A stretch of 64,000 nucleotides of DNA from Amorphus orientalis (GTDB lineage: Bacteria > Pseudomonadota > Alphaproteobacteria > Rhizobiales > Amorphaceae): contig NZ_JAUSUL010000005.1 of assembly GCF_030814015.1 (NCBI RefSeq), positions 62,001 through 126,000 of the forward strand, read 5' to 3'. Shown here in pieces: positions 16,942-24,502 of this stretch. The position numbers and the translations under genes were made by a program. How positions within the stretch are numbered: the first letter of the stretch is position 1; each line of letters begins with the position of its first letter. Under the pieces are notes generated by a model. It saw only the letters and a program-made list of their open reading frames with translations. It did no database searches and was not told the DNA's origin.

Positions 16942-17214
16942 ATGGACAACAACGTCGTGATTTATGATCTTGCCTTTTCAATTCAGTCCGGACCAGAGAT
17001 AAAGAGATTTCTCAGCAACCCGAAACAATTTCTTATCGACCTCGGCGTCATGGACAAGCTTCCGGACTTCAACGGCGTAAGATGGTACGGCGGATCGGAA
17101 GTATCGATTAGTGATATCGAGGACATGGATATAGATGACGTAACTATAATGTGCCACCATGTCCCTGTCGTGTACCAAAACTACTGCTTCATCGAGTGCC
17201 GCGCATTGAAATAG
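16942..17214 (+). CDS. Small AT-rich gene, possible peptide precursor
   Basis: A 90-residue protein from the ATG at 16942, preceded by a GGTAAG-type site. An upstream ATG at 16894 would add a Lys/Arg-rich 16-residue tail. The segment EIKRFLSNPKQFLIDLGV recalls the FLxxPxxxLxxxGv helix of leader peptides in some ribosomally made, modified peptides. The C-terminal part (MCHHVPVVYQNYCFIECRAL) has Cys, His and Tyr residues. No modifying enzyme or transporter is nearby. The gene is much more AT-rich than its surroundings. It could equally be an unrelated small cargo protein. Confidence 0.5.
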   Translation: MDNNVVIYDLAFSIQSGPEIKRFLSNPKQFLIDLGVMDKLPDFNGVRWYGGSEVSISDIEDMDIDDVTIMCHHVPVVYQNYCFIECRALK

Positions 17215-17251
17215 CCGAAGAACCGCATTAATCTCCCATCACTTTGGGCGC

Positions 17252-17390
17252 GTGACGCAGTGACGGCCCGTGACAACACTACCCCCTTAAGGGGGTGTGT
17301 GGTTTGTCACGGTCACGGTCACGCTTAGCGCCTGATCTGTGACAAGAAATCGTAACGTGATAATTGCCACGCGTCGTCACGTTATGTCAC
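17252..17390. repeat. GTGAC/GTCAC pentamer cluster with a central palindrome, origin-like
   Basis: Nine copies of GTGAC on either strand lie within 139 bp: 17252, 17260 and 17270 (forward), 17306, 17312 and 17318 (reverse, 6 bp apart), 17339 (forward), 17376 and 17386 (reverse). The perfect 16-bp palindrome ACCCCCTTAAGGGGGT at 17281-17296 lies between the two main groups. The cluster lies directly after the 3' end of the RepA-like gene. Iterons of a replication origin or a regulator array are the likely readings. Confidence 0.55.
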
Positions 17391-18460
17391 GCCGCCAAGG
17401 CGTAGAGGCCGTTCGTTTCAGTCACGGTCCCGTCCTCTTGAAGGCGCCGCGCCCGTGCAAACCTTTGGCGCTTCCCGGCTTCGCTAAGGTCGCCAGCATC
17501 AGCGTAGACGGCAGCGCGCCACTGTTCTTCAGTGACAGGCCCGCCGTTGGCTTCGATCGCGCGCTGGAGGACAGCGGCTGCGGCGAGAGTAGCGCGCGGC
17601 ACCTTCGACGCGGCGGGCTCGCCTTGGCGGCCCGGCTCGACGGCAACCAAAACCGGCGCCGTCGTGTCTATGCCGCGTGCCGATTCACCTAGCGAAACGG
17701 TCTCCATCTTGTAGCTCCGGTCCGGCCGGGCCTCAGATTCGTTGTTCTTCACCACGCGGGCCGTTGACGTATCGCCCTTCCGCGCGATCTGGATGACTGT
17801 ATCGGCGGCCGCGTGAAGCTGCGTGGCGCCGCGCATGCGCTTTTCGTCACTGGCGCCGCTGTGGTGAACAACTAGGACGGTGCAAGGCACATCCGGGTTC
17901 CCCCATCGTGCCGCGTCATTCAGCGCATGTACGGCGCGGGCCATAGCCTCCGGGTTAGAGTCACTACCCGACATCGCGGCTGCCAATGTATCGATAACAA
18001 CTAGATCGATCGTGTCGTCTAGCGACAGGCAAGCGCTACGGACTACTGCGCGCAGCTCACCAGGCCGCAAAAGGTCAATCGGCCCATCGTATATCATGAG
18101 ATTGTCGAACGGATCACCGCCGCCGTGATGTTTGCAGAAGGCATCGATCCGGCGCTTGACTTGGCCCTGACGCTCGGCGGCGATGTAGAGAACGTTCCAC
18201 CGAATTCCGCCTTCACCGCCGTCTATATCGAGACCGGCCGCCAATCGGCATGCCAAGTCAGTAGCGAAGACGCTTTTGCCCGCACCCGAAGCCCCGAATG
18301 CCACCGCAATATCATACTGCCCCAACCACCCAGGAACTAACCAATACTTATGCTCAGGCCCGCCTTTTTTCGAGTGAACAGTTAGAAACGGCGAGATACG
18401 CGCAAAAGCGGGGTGATCTACATCAAATTTATCGTAATCTATACTTGACATTTCTGACAT
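17387..18460 (-). CDS. RepA-like AAA/RecA-fold ATPase (replicative helicase type)
   Basis: A 357-residue protein of the RSF1010 RepA-like ATPase group. Walker A AFGASGAGKSVFATDLACRL lies near residues 54-73, YIAAERQGQVKRR follows as the next conserved block, Walker B is DLVVIDTLAAAMSGSD, and sensor VLVVHHSGASDEKRMRGATQ is typical. The C-terminal ~60 residues form a small winged helix. In plasmids and satellites such ATPases unwind DNA at the origin, and the pentamer cluster at its 3' end fits this. The start codon lies inside a TGACATATTGTC operator-like site and has no clear ribosome site. A second ATG three codons later is possible. Confidence 0.85.
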   Translation of the reverse strand: MSEMSSIDYDKFDVDHPAFARISPFLTVHSKKGGPEHKYWLVPGWLGQYDIAVAFGASGAGKSVFATDLACRLAAGLDIDGGEGGIRWNVLYIAAERQGQVKRRIDAFCKHHGGGDPFDNLMIYDGPIDLLRPGELRAVVRSACLSLDDTIDLVVIDTLAAAMSGSDSNPEAMARAVHALNDAARWGNPDVPCTVLVVHHSGASDEKRMRGATQLHAAADTVIQIARKGDTSTARVVKNNESEARPDRSYKMETVSLGESARGIDTTAPVLVAVEPGRQGEPAASKVPRATLAAAAVLQRAIEANGGPVTEEQWRAAVYADAGDLSEAGKRQRFARARRLQEDGTVTETNGLYALAA

Positions 18461-18467
18461 ATTGTCG
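18455..18467. promoter_or_regulatory. TGACATATTGTCG site over the RepA-like start codon
   Basis: This is an exact 13-base copy of the site at 5789-5801 before the repressor-like gene. It contains the inverted repeat GACA-N3-TGTC and includes the ATG of the RepA-like gene. A protein bound here would block transcription or translation start, as expected if the element's repressor silences replication. Confidence 0.5.
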
Positions 18468-18535
18468 TATATTCCGGCTTCTGATTGCGAATTTTTGCCG
18501 CGCCGGTTTACCGGTCGCGGCCTTTTTCTGTTGCT

Positions 18536-18555
18536 ACGGCAACGTTACGGCAACG
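18536..18555 (+). repeat. Candidate integrase/excisionase arm sites, right end
   Basis: ACGGCAACG occurs at 18536 and 18547, the same motif and 11-bp spacing as at 2097/2108 inside the left end. About 80 bp lie between this pair and attR. Confidence 0.5.
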
Positions 18556-18598
18556 ATTGACCCCGATTGGTCGCATTCGAACGTGATCATACACGCAC

Positions 18599-18624
18599 AA
18601 AAGGCGCGGATTTCCGCGCCTTTT
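18599..18624. terminator. Strong bidirectional hairpin terminator near attR
   Basis: The 11-base arms AAAAGGCGCGG and CCGCGCCTTTT around a 4-base loop give a GC stem with flanking A and T tracts on both sides, which fits a rho-independent terminator in both directions. It lies between the RepA-like promoter region and attR and would insulate the element from the host. Confidence 0.8.
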
Positions 18625-18637
18625 GAAACTTTTCATG

Positions 18638-18688
18638 TCGTTCGGGACGAGGGGGTCGCAGGTTCAAATCCTGCCACTCCGACCATTC
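18638..18688 (+). repeat. attR: 51-bp direct repeat of tRNA-Pro 3' half
   Basis: Exact copy of 2013-2063. It carries only the anticodon-arm-to-CCA half of tRNA-Pro, so no functional tRNA is encoded here. Confidence 0.95.
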
Positions 18689-18782
18689 TCACACGGGTTC
18701 CCGCCCTGCCGTGTGATCATCCCAATTCAGACGCATTCGCATTGCCCGTGGCGGTCCTTCAGGGACGTCGGACAGCAACCGG

Positions 18783-20018
18783 TTACTGGGACCGTATCTG
18801 CTGGAGAAATGGCAGGCGCCACCTCCGCAGGGTTCTCCCGACCTTGCGCAGCTTACGGGCCACCCATAGGCCGAAGCGCAGCTCGGCCGGCGCGCCGTCG
18901 AGCCGATAGCGGGTCTTCACGCGCTCCAGCGCGCTGGCGGCTTCGCTCTGCCGGTCCGCAGTGCAGTCGGCGGGCCCGCCTCGGTCGTCAGGAACGATCC
19001 ATCCCGCGATCTCCTCCGCGAGATGGGCACGCATCGCCTGCACATCATGTCCGGCACGCAGAAGCGCCGCCGCGCGCTGCCGCAGCGTGTCGATCGCCCT
19101 GTCGCGCGCGTTCAGTTCCGCGTGCATGGCTGCGACGGTCGGCTCGAACTTGCGGAACCCGTCCAGGACGCTGACCGGACGGTCGAACGCGTCGAGGAGA
19201 TGGCGGCTCTCGTCCCGGACATAGTACATGTTCAAGCCGTCGAAGAAGGCGCGCACGTATCCGGCCTCGATGAGGATCGGCTCCCACTCGTCATGGCAAA
19301 GCTGCGACGTGGTCGGCCTGGTCGCCTCCACCACCAGGATCCACGGACGATGGCGGGACCAGTCCGCCGATCGGATGACGCTCGCCTCCGATCCCTCCAC
19401 GTCGATCTTCAGGAAATGGATCGTCCTTCCGGCCGCATGGTCGTCGAGGAGATCGGCGAGCCGCAGCGACTTGCGGCGCATCGCAACCGTCGGCCAGGCG
19501 CTGACCGTGTCCGCTCCCTGACCGGCCACGTGGGACAGGCCTTCGCCGCCATTCTGGACCTCCAGAAAGCTGACGTCGCCCACATCTTCGCCCACGACGA
19601 CCTGAAGGTTGATGTCGCGCCCCCGCGCGCTGGCGAGTTCCGAATAGGTCGAACCCGGCTCGACGTTCAGTCCCGACCAGCCGGCGTCATAGAAGAGCTT
19701 GGTGACGGAATCGGTGACCGGGTGGAGCGCGCCGATGTCGACGTAGAACCCGGCCTCCACATCACGGAGGGCCCGCCACAGATAGATGTCCTCGAAATTC
19801 TGCGCAAAGCTGAAGCCGGCGCCGAACGGCACCGTCTCTTCGGCCTGCGGATAGTAGGCATAACGCAACGGCCGGTTCGGCCATGGGAACGATCGATCGC
19901 TCCCTCTCTCCGATGCGGGATCGAGAGTGGGATGCTCACCCCGCAGGGCGCCATGACCCGTTCGGCCCAGGCGCGCAAGCGCCCGGTCCTGTTCGACGAC
20001 TCGACTCGATACAAACAT
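18783..20018 (-). CDS. FkbM-family methyltransferase
   Basis: A 411-residue protein. Residues ~70-280 form the FkbM SAM-dependent methyltransferase domain: FAQNFEDIYLWRAL, FYVDIGALHPVTDSVTKLFY (SAM-binding), GLNVEPGSTYSELASARGRD, then IHFLKIDVEGSEASVI, which is the family hallmark. The C-terminal ~120 residues are helical and basic. Such enzymes O-methylate sugars or glycolipids of surface polymers, but the acceptor is not predictable. The first ~45 residues are Arg-rich and unlike the family, so the true start may be internal. It is the first host gene beyond attR. Confidence 0.85.
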   Translation of the reverse strand: MFVSSRVVEQDRALARLGRTGHGALRGEHPTLDPASERGSDRSFPWPNRPLRYAYYPQAEETVPFGAGFSFAQNFEDIYLWRALRDVEAGFYVDIGALHPVTDSVTKLFYDAGWSGLNVEPGSTYSELASARGRDINLQVVVGEDVGDVSFLEVQNGGEGLSHVAGQGADTVSAWPTVAMRRKSLRLADLLDDHAAGRTIHFLKIDVEGSEASVIRSADWSRHRPWILVVEATRPTTSQLCHDEWEPILIEAGYVRAFFDGLNMYYVRDESRHLLDAFDRPVSVLDGFRKFEPTVAAMHAELNARDRAIDTLRQRAAALLRAGHDVQAMRAHLAEEIAGWIVPDDRGGPADCTADRQSEAASALERVKTRYRLDGAPAELRFGLWVARKLRKVGRTLRRWRLPFLQQIRSQ

Positions 20019-20105
20019 GTCGCCCCGTCACCCGGGACCCGCCAGAAAAGACCAACGCGGCGAGCCGAGGTGTATGTTCAATTCACAAGATGCTGTGTGC
20101 CGTGC

Positions 20106-20432
20106 TCAGGCCGCAGCCGCGTAGATCTTCTGGGCCACCTCACGCGCGACATAGCGGCCTTTCCAGGATCGCTCGGGGGCGAACAGCCAGCCAAGCGCGC
20201 TCTGGGACAGCCAGGGGAAAAAGTCCCTGGTAATCTCGGCGATAAAGAGGCGATCGCCCTGATGGACGGACTGCCGCATGGCGCCATAGATGGCGTCGGC
20301 TTCGCGCCCGGTGTCGACCAGCCAGAGTTCGGCGCTCACCCGGTAGACATCGCCGAAGCGCTCCTGCAGGGCCTGGTCGAATGCGTCGGATCGTGCGGGG
20401 CTCGCCCCGTAATAGATGGTGTAGACCGCCAT
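20106..20432 (-). CDS. Small Cas2-like-fold protein, paralogue of the protein at 23418
   Basis: A 108-residue protein (MAVYTIYYGASPARSDAFDQ, ELWLVDTGREADAIYGAM, GDRLFIAEITRDFFPW, LGWLFAPERSW). It shares the pattern LWLxD...A..I...GDR(L/M)F(I/V)xxI(T/S)RD...LxWL(F/L)APERxW with the protein encoded at 23418. The beta-alpha-beta-beta-alpha-beta layout suggests a small ferredoxin-like fold like SinR/Cas2-type proteins, but no nuclease residues can be confirmed. It is divergent from the uup gene with about 240 bp between. Confidence 0.7.
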   Translation of the reverse strand: MAVYTIYYGASPARSDAFDQALQERFGDVYRVSAELWLVDTGREADAIYGAMRQSVHQGDRLFIAEITRDFFPWLSQSALGWLFAPERSWKGRYVAREVAQKIYAAAA

Positions 20433-20672
20433 AAACCCCTCCGAAAGGTGCAGCTTGTTTCGGTAAGGCCGGACGCGGCACCTGCCAAATCGGCCGTTGT
20501 GGCCAAGGTCGCGCCGGAATGGTTAACGCCGGCTTAACCCGCACCCACGTGCGCCGATTTGACCGGATCATCGCCCGGCGACAGGTTTTCACTTTGGCGA
20601 AAGGGGCTTATCTGTGCGCCCAGGCGGGGCCGGATGGTCCCGCGATCTTTACCGCGAGCCCGAAAAATCCGC

Positions 20673-22493
20673 ATGGCCCAGCCCCCGATCCTGACGCTTC
20701 AGGACATTCGACTCACCTTTGGTGGCATGACACTTCTGGATGGCGCCGAGCTTGCACTCGGCCCACAGGAGCGGTTGTGCCTGGTCGGCCGCAACGGGTC
20801 CGGAAAGTCGACGCTCCTGAAGATCGCCGCCGGCCAGATCGAGGCGGACGCCGGACGCCGGTTTCTGCAGCCGGGCGCCACCATCCGCTATCTGGGCCAG
20901 GAGCCGGACCTGTCGGGCTTTGCGACCGTGCGCGACTATGTGGACGCGGGCCTTGCGCCCGGAGACGCCGAGCACTCCGGCCAGATCTTCATCGAAGCGC
21001 TGGGACTGACCGGCGACGAGGAGCCCGGACGCCTGTCCGGCGGCGAGGCGCGGCGGGCGGCCCTGGCCCGGGCGCTGGCACCGGAGCCCGACGTCCTGCT
21101 TCTCGACGAGCCGACCAACCACCTCGACCTGCCGGCGATCGAATGGCTCGAGGCCACGCTGAAGGCGCGGCGCGGCGCGCTTGTCCTGATCAGCCACGAT
21201 CGGCGCTTCCTCGAGGCGCTTTCCAACGCCACCGTCTGGCTCGACCGCGGCAGCACGCGTCGGCTGGACAGGGGCTTTGCCCATTTCGAGGACTGGCGCG
21301 ACGAGGTTCTGGCGGCCGAGGAGAAGGAACGCCACCGGCTCGATCAGCGCATCGCCCAGGAGAACGAGTGGCTGCGCTACGGCGTCACGGCCCGACGCAA
21401 GCGGAACCAGGGCCGACTGCGGAAGCTGGCGGCCATGCGCCAGGAGCGGCGGGACCTGCGCGGCCCGACCGGAACGGCCAAGCTCGCCACGTCGGAGGCC
21501 GGTTCTTCCGGCAAGCGGGTGATCGCGGCGGAATCGATCTCCAAGTCGTTCGAAGGCCGTCCCATCGTTCAGGACCTGTCGATCGAGATCAACCGCGGCG
21601 ACCGGCTCGGCATCGTCGGGCCGAACGGCGCCGGCAAGACCACGCTGATCAATCTCCTGACCACCCAGCTCGCGCCCGACACCGGTGTCGTGCGGCTGGG
21701 AACGGCGCTGGAAACGGTCACGCTCGACCAGCGGCGTGCCGCTCTCGACCCCAACGAGACCCTCTGGAAGACCATGACGGGCGGCTCCGGCGACACCGTC
21801 ATGGTGGGCGGCGAAGCCCGTCACGTGGCCGGCTATCTGAAGGACTTCCTGTTTCTTCCCGAGCAGGCGCGCTCTCCCGTTTCCGCGCTGTCCGGCGGCG
21901 AACGGGGCCGGCTGATGCTGGCGCGCGCCTTCGCCCGCCCGTCCAACCTGATGGTGCTCGACGAGCCGACCAACGATCTCGACCTGGAGACCCTGGACCT
22001 GCTGGCCGAACTGATCGCCGACTATTCCGGAACGGTGCTGCTGGTCAGCCACGACCGCGACTTCCTCGACCGGACCGTGACCTCGGTTCTCGCGTCGGAA
22101 GGAGACGGCCGCTGGATCGAGTATGCGGGCGGCTACACCGACATGCTGTCCCAGCGGGGATCGGCGCCGGCCAAGTCGGTCGGAAAGGGTGAGGCAAAAT
22201 CCGCCGCACCGAAGGCCAGCGCCCCAAAGCCCGCCCGGGCAGAGCCACGCCGCAAGCTGTCGTTCCGGGAAAAGCACGACCTGGAGACCCTTCCCGGCCG
22301 CATCGAGACGCTGGAGGCGGAAATCGCCCGGCTTCAGGAGACGCTCTCCGACCCCGAGCTATTCTCCAAAAAACCCGACCGCTTCAACGCGGCGACCGCG
22401 GAGCTGGAGAAGGCTTCGGCCGAGCGCGATGCGGCGGAGGAGCGCTGGCTGGAGCTGGAGATGCTGCGCGAGGAGCTGGAGAACGCCCGGTGA
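20673..22493 (+). CDS. uup: ABC-F ATPase, Uup type
   Basis: A 606-residue protein with two ABC domains and no membrane segments. The first has VGRNGSGKSTLLKI, LSGGEARRAALARAL and LLDEPTNHLDL. The second has VGPNGAGKTTLINLL, LSGGERGRLMLARAFAR and VLDEPTNDLDLETL. The linker between them is long and charged, and the C-terminal coiled coil (ETLPGRIETLEAEIARLQET) is the DNA-binding tail typical of Uup. ABC-F proteins act on ribosomes, and Uup affects transposon excision and translation. The ATG at 20673 is chosen because MAQPPILTLQDI matches family N-termini. Its stop overlaps the next start (GTGA). Confidence 0.9.
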   Translation: MAQPPILTLQDIRLTFGGMTLLDGAELALGPQERLCLVGRNGSGKSTLLKIAAGQIEADAGRRFLQPGATIRYLGQEPDLSGFATVRDYVDAGLAPGDAEHSGQIFIEALGLTGDEEPGRLSGGEARRAALARALAPEPDVLLLDEPTNHLDLPAIEWLEATLKARRGALVLISHDRRFLEALSNATVWLDRGSTRRLDRGFAHFEDWRDEVLAAEEKERHRLDQRIAQENEWLRYGVTARRKRNQGRLRKLAAMRQERRDLRGPTGTAKLATSEAGSSGKRVIAAESISKSFEGRPIVQDLSIEINRGDRLGIVGPNGAGKTTLINLLTTQLAPDTGVVRLGTALETVTLDQRRAALDPNETLWKTMTGGSGDTVMVGGEARHVAGYLKDFLFLPEQARSPVSALSGGERGRLMLARAFARPSNLMVLDEPTNDLDLETLDLLAELIADYSGTVLLVSHDRDFLDRTVTSVLASEGDGRWIEYAGGYTDMLSQRGSAPAKSVGKGEAKSAAPKASAPKPARAEPRRKLSFREKHDLETLPGRIETLEAEIARLQETLSDPELFSKKPDRFNAATAELEKASAERDAAEERWLELEMLREELENAR

Positions 22494-23329
22494 CGGGCGA
22501 CGCGTCGGACGCAGAGCGCTTCGTCGAGATCGACGACCCGGACGACCCGAGGATCGAAGCCTATCGCGCCATCCGGGAGCGCGACCTGGTTGGCCGGGAC
22601 GAGAGCTTCATCGCAGAGGGCGCGGTCGTGCTGGATGTCCTCCTGCGCCTGTCGCGCTTCCGGCCGCAGTCCCTGCTGGTCGCCGAAAACCGAAAGGACG
22701 CCGCCCTCACGCTTCTGGCCGAAACCGGTACGGCCTGCCCGGTCTATGTGGCCAGCAAGCCCGTTCTCGATGCGATCGCCGGCTTCAACATACATCGCGG
22801 ACTGCTCGCCCACGGTCACCGCGGGCCCCTGCCGGACTGGCAGAGCCTCGTACCACCCCCGGATCGCCCGGCGCTTCTGGTCGTGCTGGTGGGGCTCGCC
22901 AACCACGACAATGTCGGCGGCGTGTTCCGCAACGCCGCCGCCTTCGGAGCCGACGCCGTGCTGATTGATTCCACCACCTGCGATCCGCTCTACCGCAAGG
23001 CGATCCGGGTCTCAGTCGGCGGCAGCCTGACCGTGCCATTCGCGCGCTTTTCCGATATCGGCGCGCTGTGCGCCCATCTGGACGACGCCGCCGTCACATC
23101 GCTCGGTCTGGCGACATCGGGCTCGGAAGAGCTCGCCCACCTCGTGCCGCCGCAACGTGCCGCCGTCTTCCTCGGCGCGGAGGGGCCCGGGCTGCCGGAC
23201 CGGCTCCTGTCGAGAATCCGGACCGTGCGCATCCCGATGGCGGCCAACTTCGATTCCCTGAACGTGGCCACCACAGCGGGCATCGCCCTGCATCATCTCC
23301 GCTCGGCACCGGTCCGGCCGGCGCAGTAA
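22490..23329 (+). CDS. TrmH/SpoU-family RNA 2'-O-methyltransferase
   Basis: A 279-residue SPOUT methyltransferase with all three knot motifs: ANHDNVGGVFRNAAAFG (motif 1 Asn and Arg), AVFLGAEGPGLP (motif 2) and IPMAANFDSLNVATTAGIAL (motif 3). The N-terminal ~110 residues are the L30e-like RNA substrate-binding domain (ESFIAEGAVVLDVLL). It methylates a ribose in tRNA or rRNA, but the exact target cannot be told. The GTG start is translationally coupled to uup by a 4-bp overlap, suggesting joint work on ribosome or tRNA function. Confidence 0.9.
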   Translation: MTGDASDAERFVEIDDPDDPRIEAYRAIRERDLVGRDESFIAEGAVVLDVLLRLSRFRPQSLLVAENRKDAALTLLAETGTACPVYVASKPVLDAIAGFNIHRGLLAHGHRGPLPDWQSLVPPPDRPALLVVLVGLANHDNVGGVFRNAAAFGADAVLIDSTTCDPLYRKAIRVSVGGSLTVPFARFSDIGALCAHLDDAAVTSLGLATSGSEELAHLVPPQRAAVFLGAEGPGLPDRLLSRIRTVRIPMAANFDSLNVATTAGIALHHLRSAPVRPAQ

Positions 23330-23417
23330 GGCGGCAGTCCCGCGGATTTCCGGGGGTACTCAGCGCGCAGCGCGCGCAATAGGTTGCGGTCGGCCAGAGT
23401 TGGGGGCCGCACTACCC

Positions 23418-23729
23418 ATGCCGATCTTTCTCGTTTCCTACACGTCGCCGAGCCACCCGCCGGAGGCTGTCGACCGGCAGGTGCGCGCCAGCGCCCGCGA
23501 TGCCTGTCGCATCGACGCGTCGCTCTGGCTTCTCGATGCCGATACCGCCGCCGAGGATATCCTGAAGGCTTTGAAACAGGCGTGCGACCCCGGCGACCGG
23601 ATGTTCGTGGTCCGGATCAGTCGGGACTACGCGTCCAATCTTCCCGAAAACGGTCTGCGCTGGCTGCTGGCGCCCGAGCGGCGGTGGTCGGAGCGTGCCG
23701 GATCGTCACACGCCTTCGGCTCCGGTTAG
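23418..23729 (+). CDS. Small Cas2-like-fold protein, paralogue of the protein at 20106
   Basis: A 103-residue protein (MPIFLVSYTSPSHPPEAVDR, SLWLLDADTAAEDILKAL, GDRMFVVRISRDYASN, LRWLLAPERRW). The ATG at 23418 is preferred to a TTG six codons upstream. The opening IFLVSY strand and the WLLD strand match the start of SinR/Cas2-like ferredoxin-fold proteins. It is a clear relative of the protein at 20106, so the pair brackets uup and the methyltransferase gene. Function unknown. Confidence 0.7.
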   Translation: MPIFLVSYTSPSHPPEAVDRQVRASARDACRIDASLWLLDADTAAEDILKALKQACDPGDRMFVVRISRDYASNLPENGLRWLLAPERRWSERAGSSHAFGSG

Positions 23730-23784
23730 GACCGGGCGTGAGGCAGGGGACCGCCAGCAACGGGCTCAGGGCGCGGACGCCCGC

Positions 23785-24330
23785 TCAGTCGCCGGCGTAG
23801 GACAGCAGCGAGTGCACCAGGACGCCCTTGTCACGGAGCTTCTTCGATCCGCCGAGGTCCGGCAGGTCCACGATGAACGCCGCCCCGACCACGGACGCCT
23901 GAGATCGCCTGAGAAGTTCCAGTCCGGCATCCGCCGTCCCGCCGGTCGCGATCAGGTCGTCGATTAGAAGCACACGCTGGCCGGGCGCGATGGCGTCGGC
24001 ATGGATCTCGATCGTGTCGACGCCGTATTCCAGGGTGTAGTCCTGCCCGATCGTCTTGCCCGGCAGCTTGCCCTTCTTGCGGATCGGCACGAAGCCGCGG
24101 CCGAGCTCATGGGCGACGGCGCCGCCGAGAATGAACCCGCGCGCCTCGATGCCCACCACCACGTCGACATTCTGTTTCAGGAACGGCCACAGCAGGCCGT
24201 CGATCGCCGTCCGCAGTCCGACCGGATCGGCGATCAGGGTGGTGACGTCGCGGAACTGGATCCCCTGCTTCGGATAGTCCGGGATCGTCCGGATCAGGTC
24301 TTCAAGCGCGGGCTTGGTGTAGTCGGACAT
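23785..24330 (-). CDS. apt: Adenine phosphoribosyltransferase
   Basis: A 181-residue enzyme of purine salvage (adenine + PRPP to AMP). FRDVTTLIADP, GIEARGFILGGAVAHELG, FVPIRKKGKLPG and the PRPP loop VLLIDDLIATGGTADAGLEL are all present, and the length is usual. The ATG at 24330 (MSDYTK) is used because the eight residues before it are not conserved in this family. It stands alone on the minus strand. Confidence 0.95.
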   Translation of the reverse strand: MSDYTKPALEDLIRTIPDYPKQGIQFRDVTTLIADPVGLRTAIDGLLWPFLKQNVDVVVGIEARGFILGGAVAHELGRGFVPIRKKGKLPGKTIGQDYTLEYGVDTIEIHADAIAPGQRVLLIDDLIATGGTADAGLELLRRSQASVVGAAFIVDLPDLGGSKKLRDKGVLVHSLLSYAGD

Positions 24331-24502
24331 GTCGGGTGGTCTCCGCTCCGCCAACCGGCCGTGAAGCTCTGCGCCGGACTTCTCGTGTCACATATTGGCG
24401 GGGATAAAGCGGGAATGCCGGCGACGCAACGACCGCCGACAGCCCAGTTCTCAAACGCCGATCAACGATCGGCCGGCGCCGCTAAGGGGCCGTCACGCGA
24501 AA

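Larger units (their letters stand above)
2013..18688. mobile_element. 16.7-kb integrative element in tRNA-Pro (phage satellite-like)
   Basis: The element is bounded by two identical 51-bp direct repeats formed from the 3' half of tRNA-Pro. An integrase gene lies beside the left repeat, followed by an excisionase-like gene. The content is mixed: regulators, a thermonuclease, a TrlF-type ATPase, a prohead protease/capsid fusion, phage-type small genes and a RepA-like ATPase. I found no large terminase, portal, tail, holin or endolysin gene anywhere between the repeats. A self-sufficient prophage is therefore unlikely. A satellite that borrows helper functions, or a decayed prophage, fits better. 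Several stretches (about 5.3-6.4, 7.4-10.5 and 16.8-17.2 kb) are visibly richer in A+T than the host. Confidence 0.93.

Noticed and set aside
17252-17390. CRISPR array
   Set aside because: The repeats are 5 bases long, in both orientations and with irregular gaps; no spacer-repeat pattern is present anywhere in the window.
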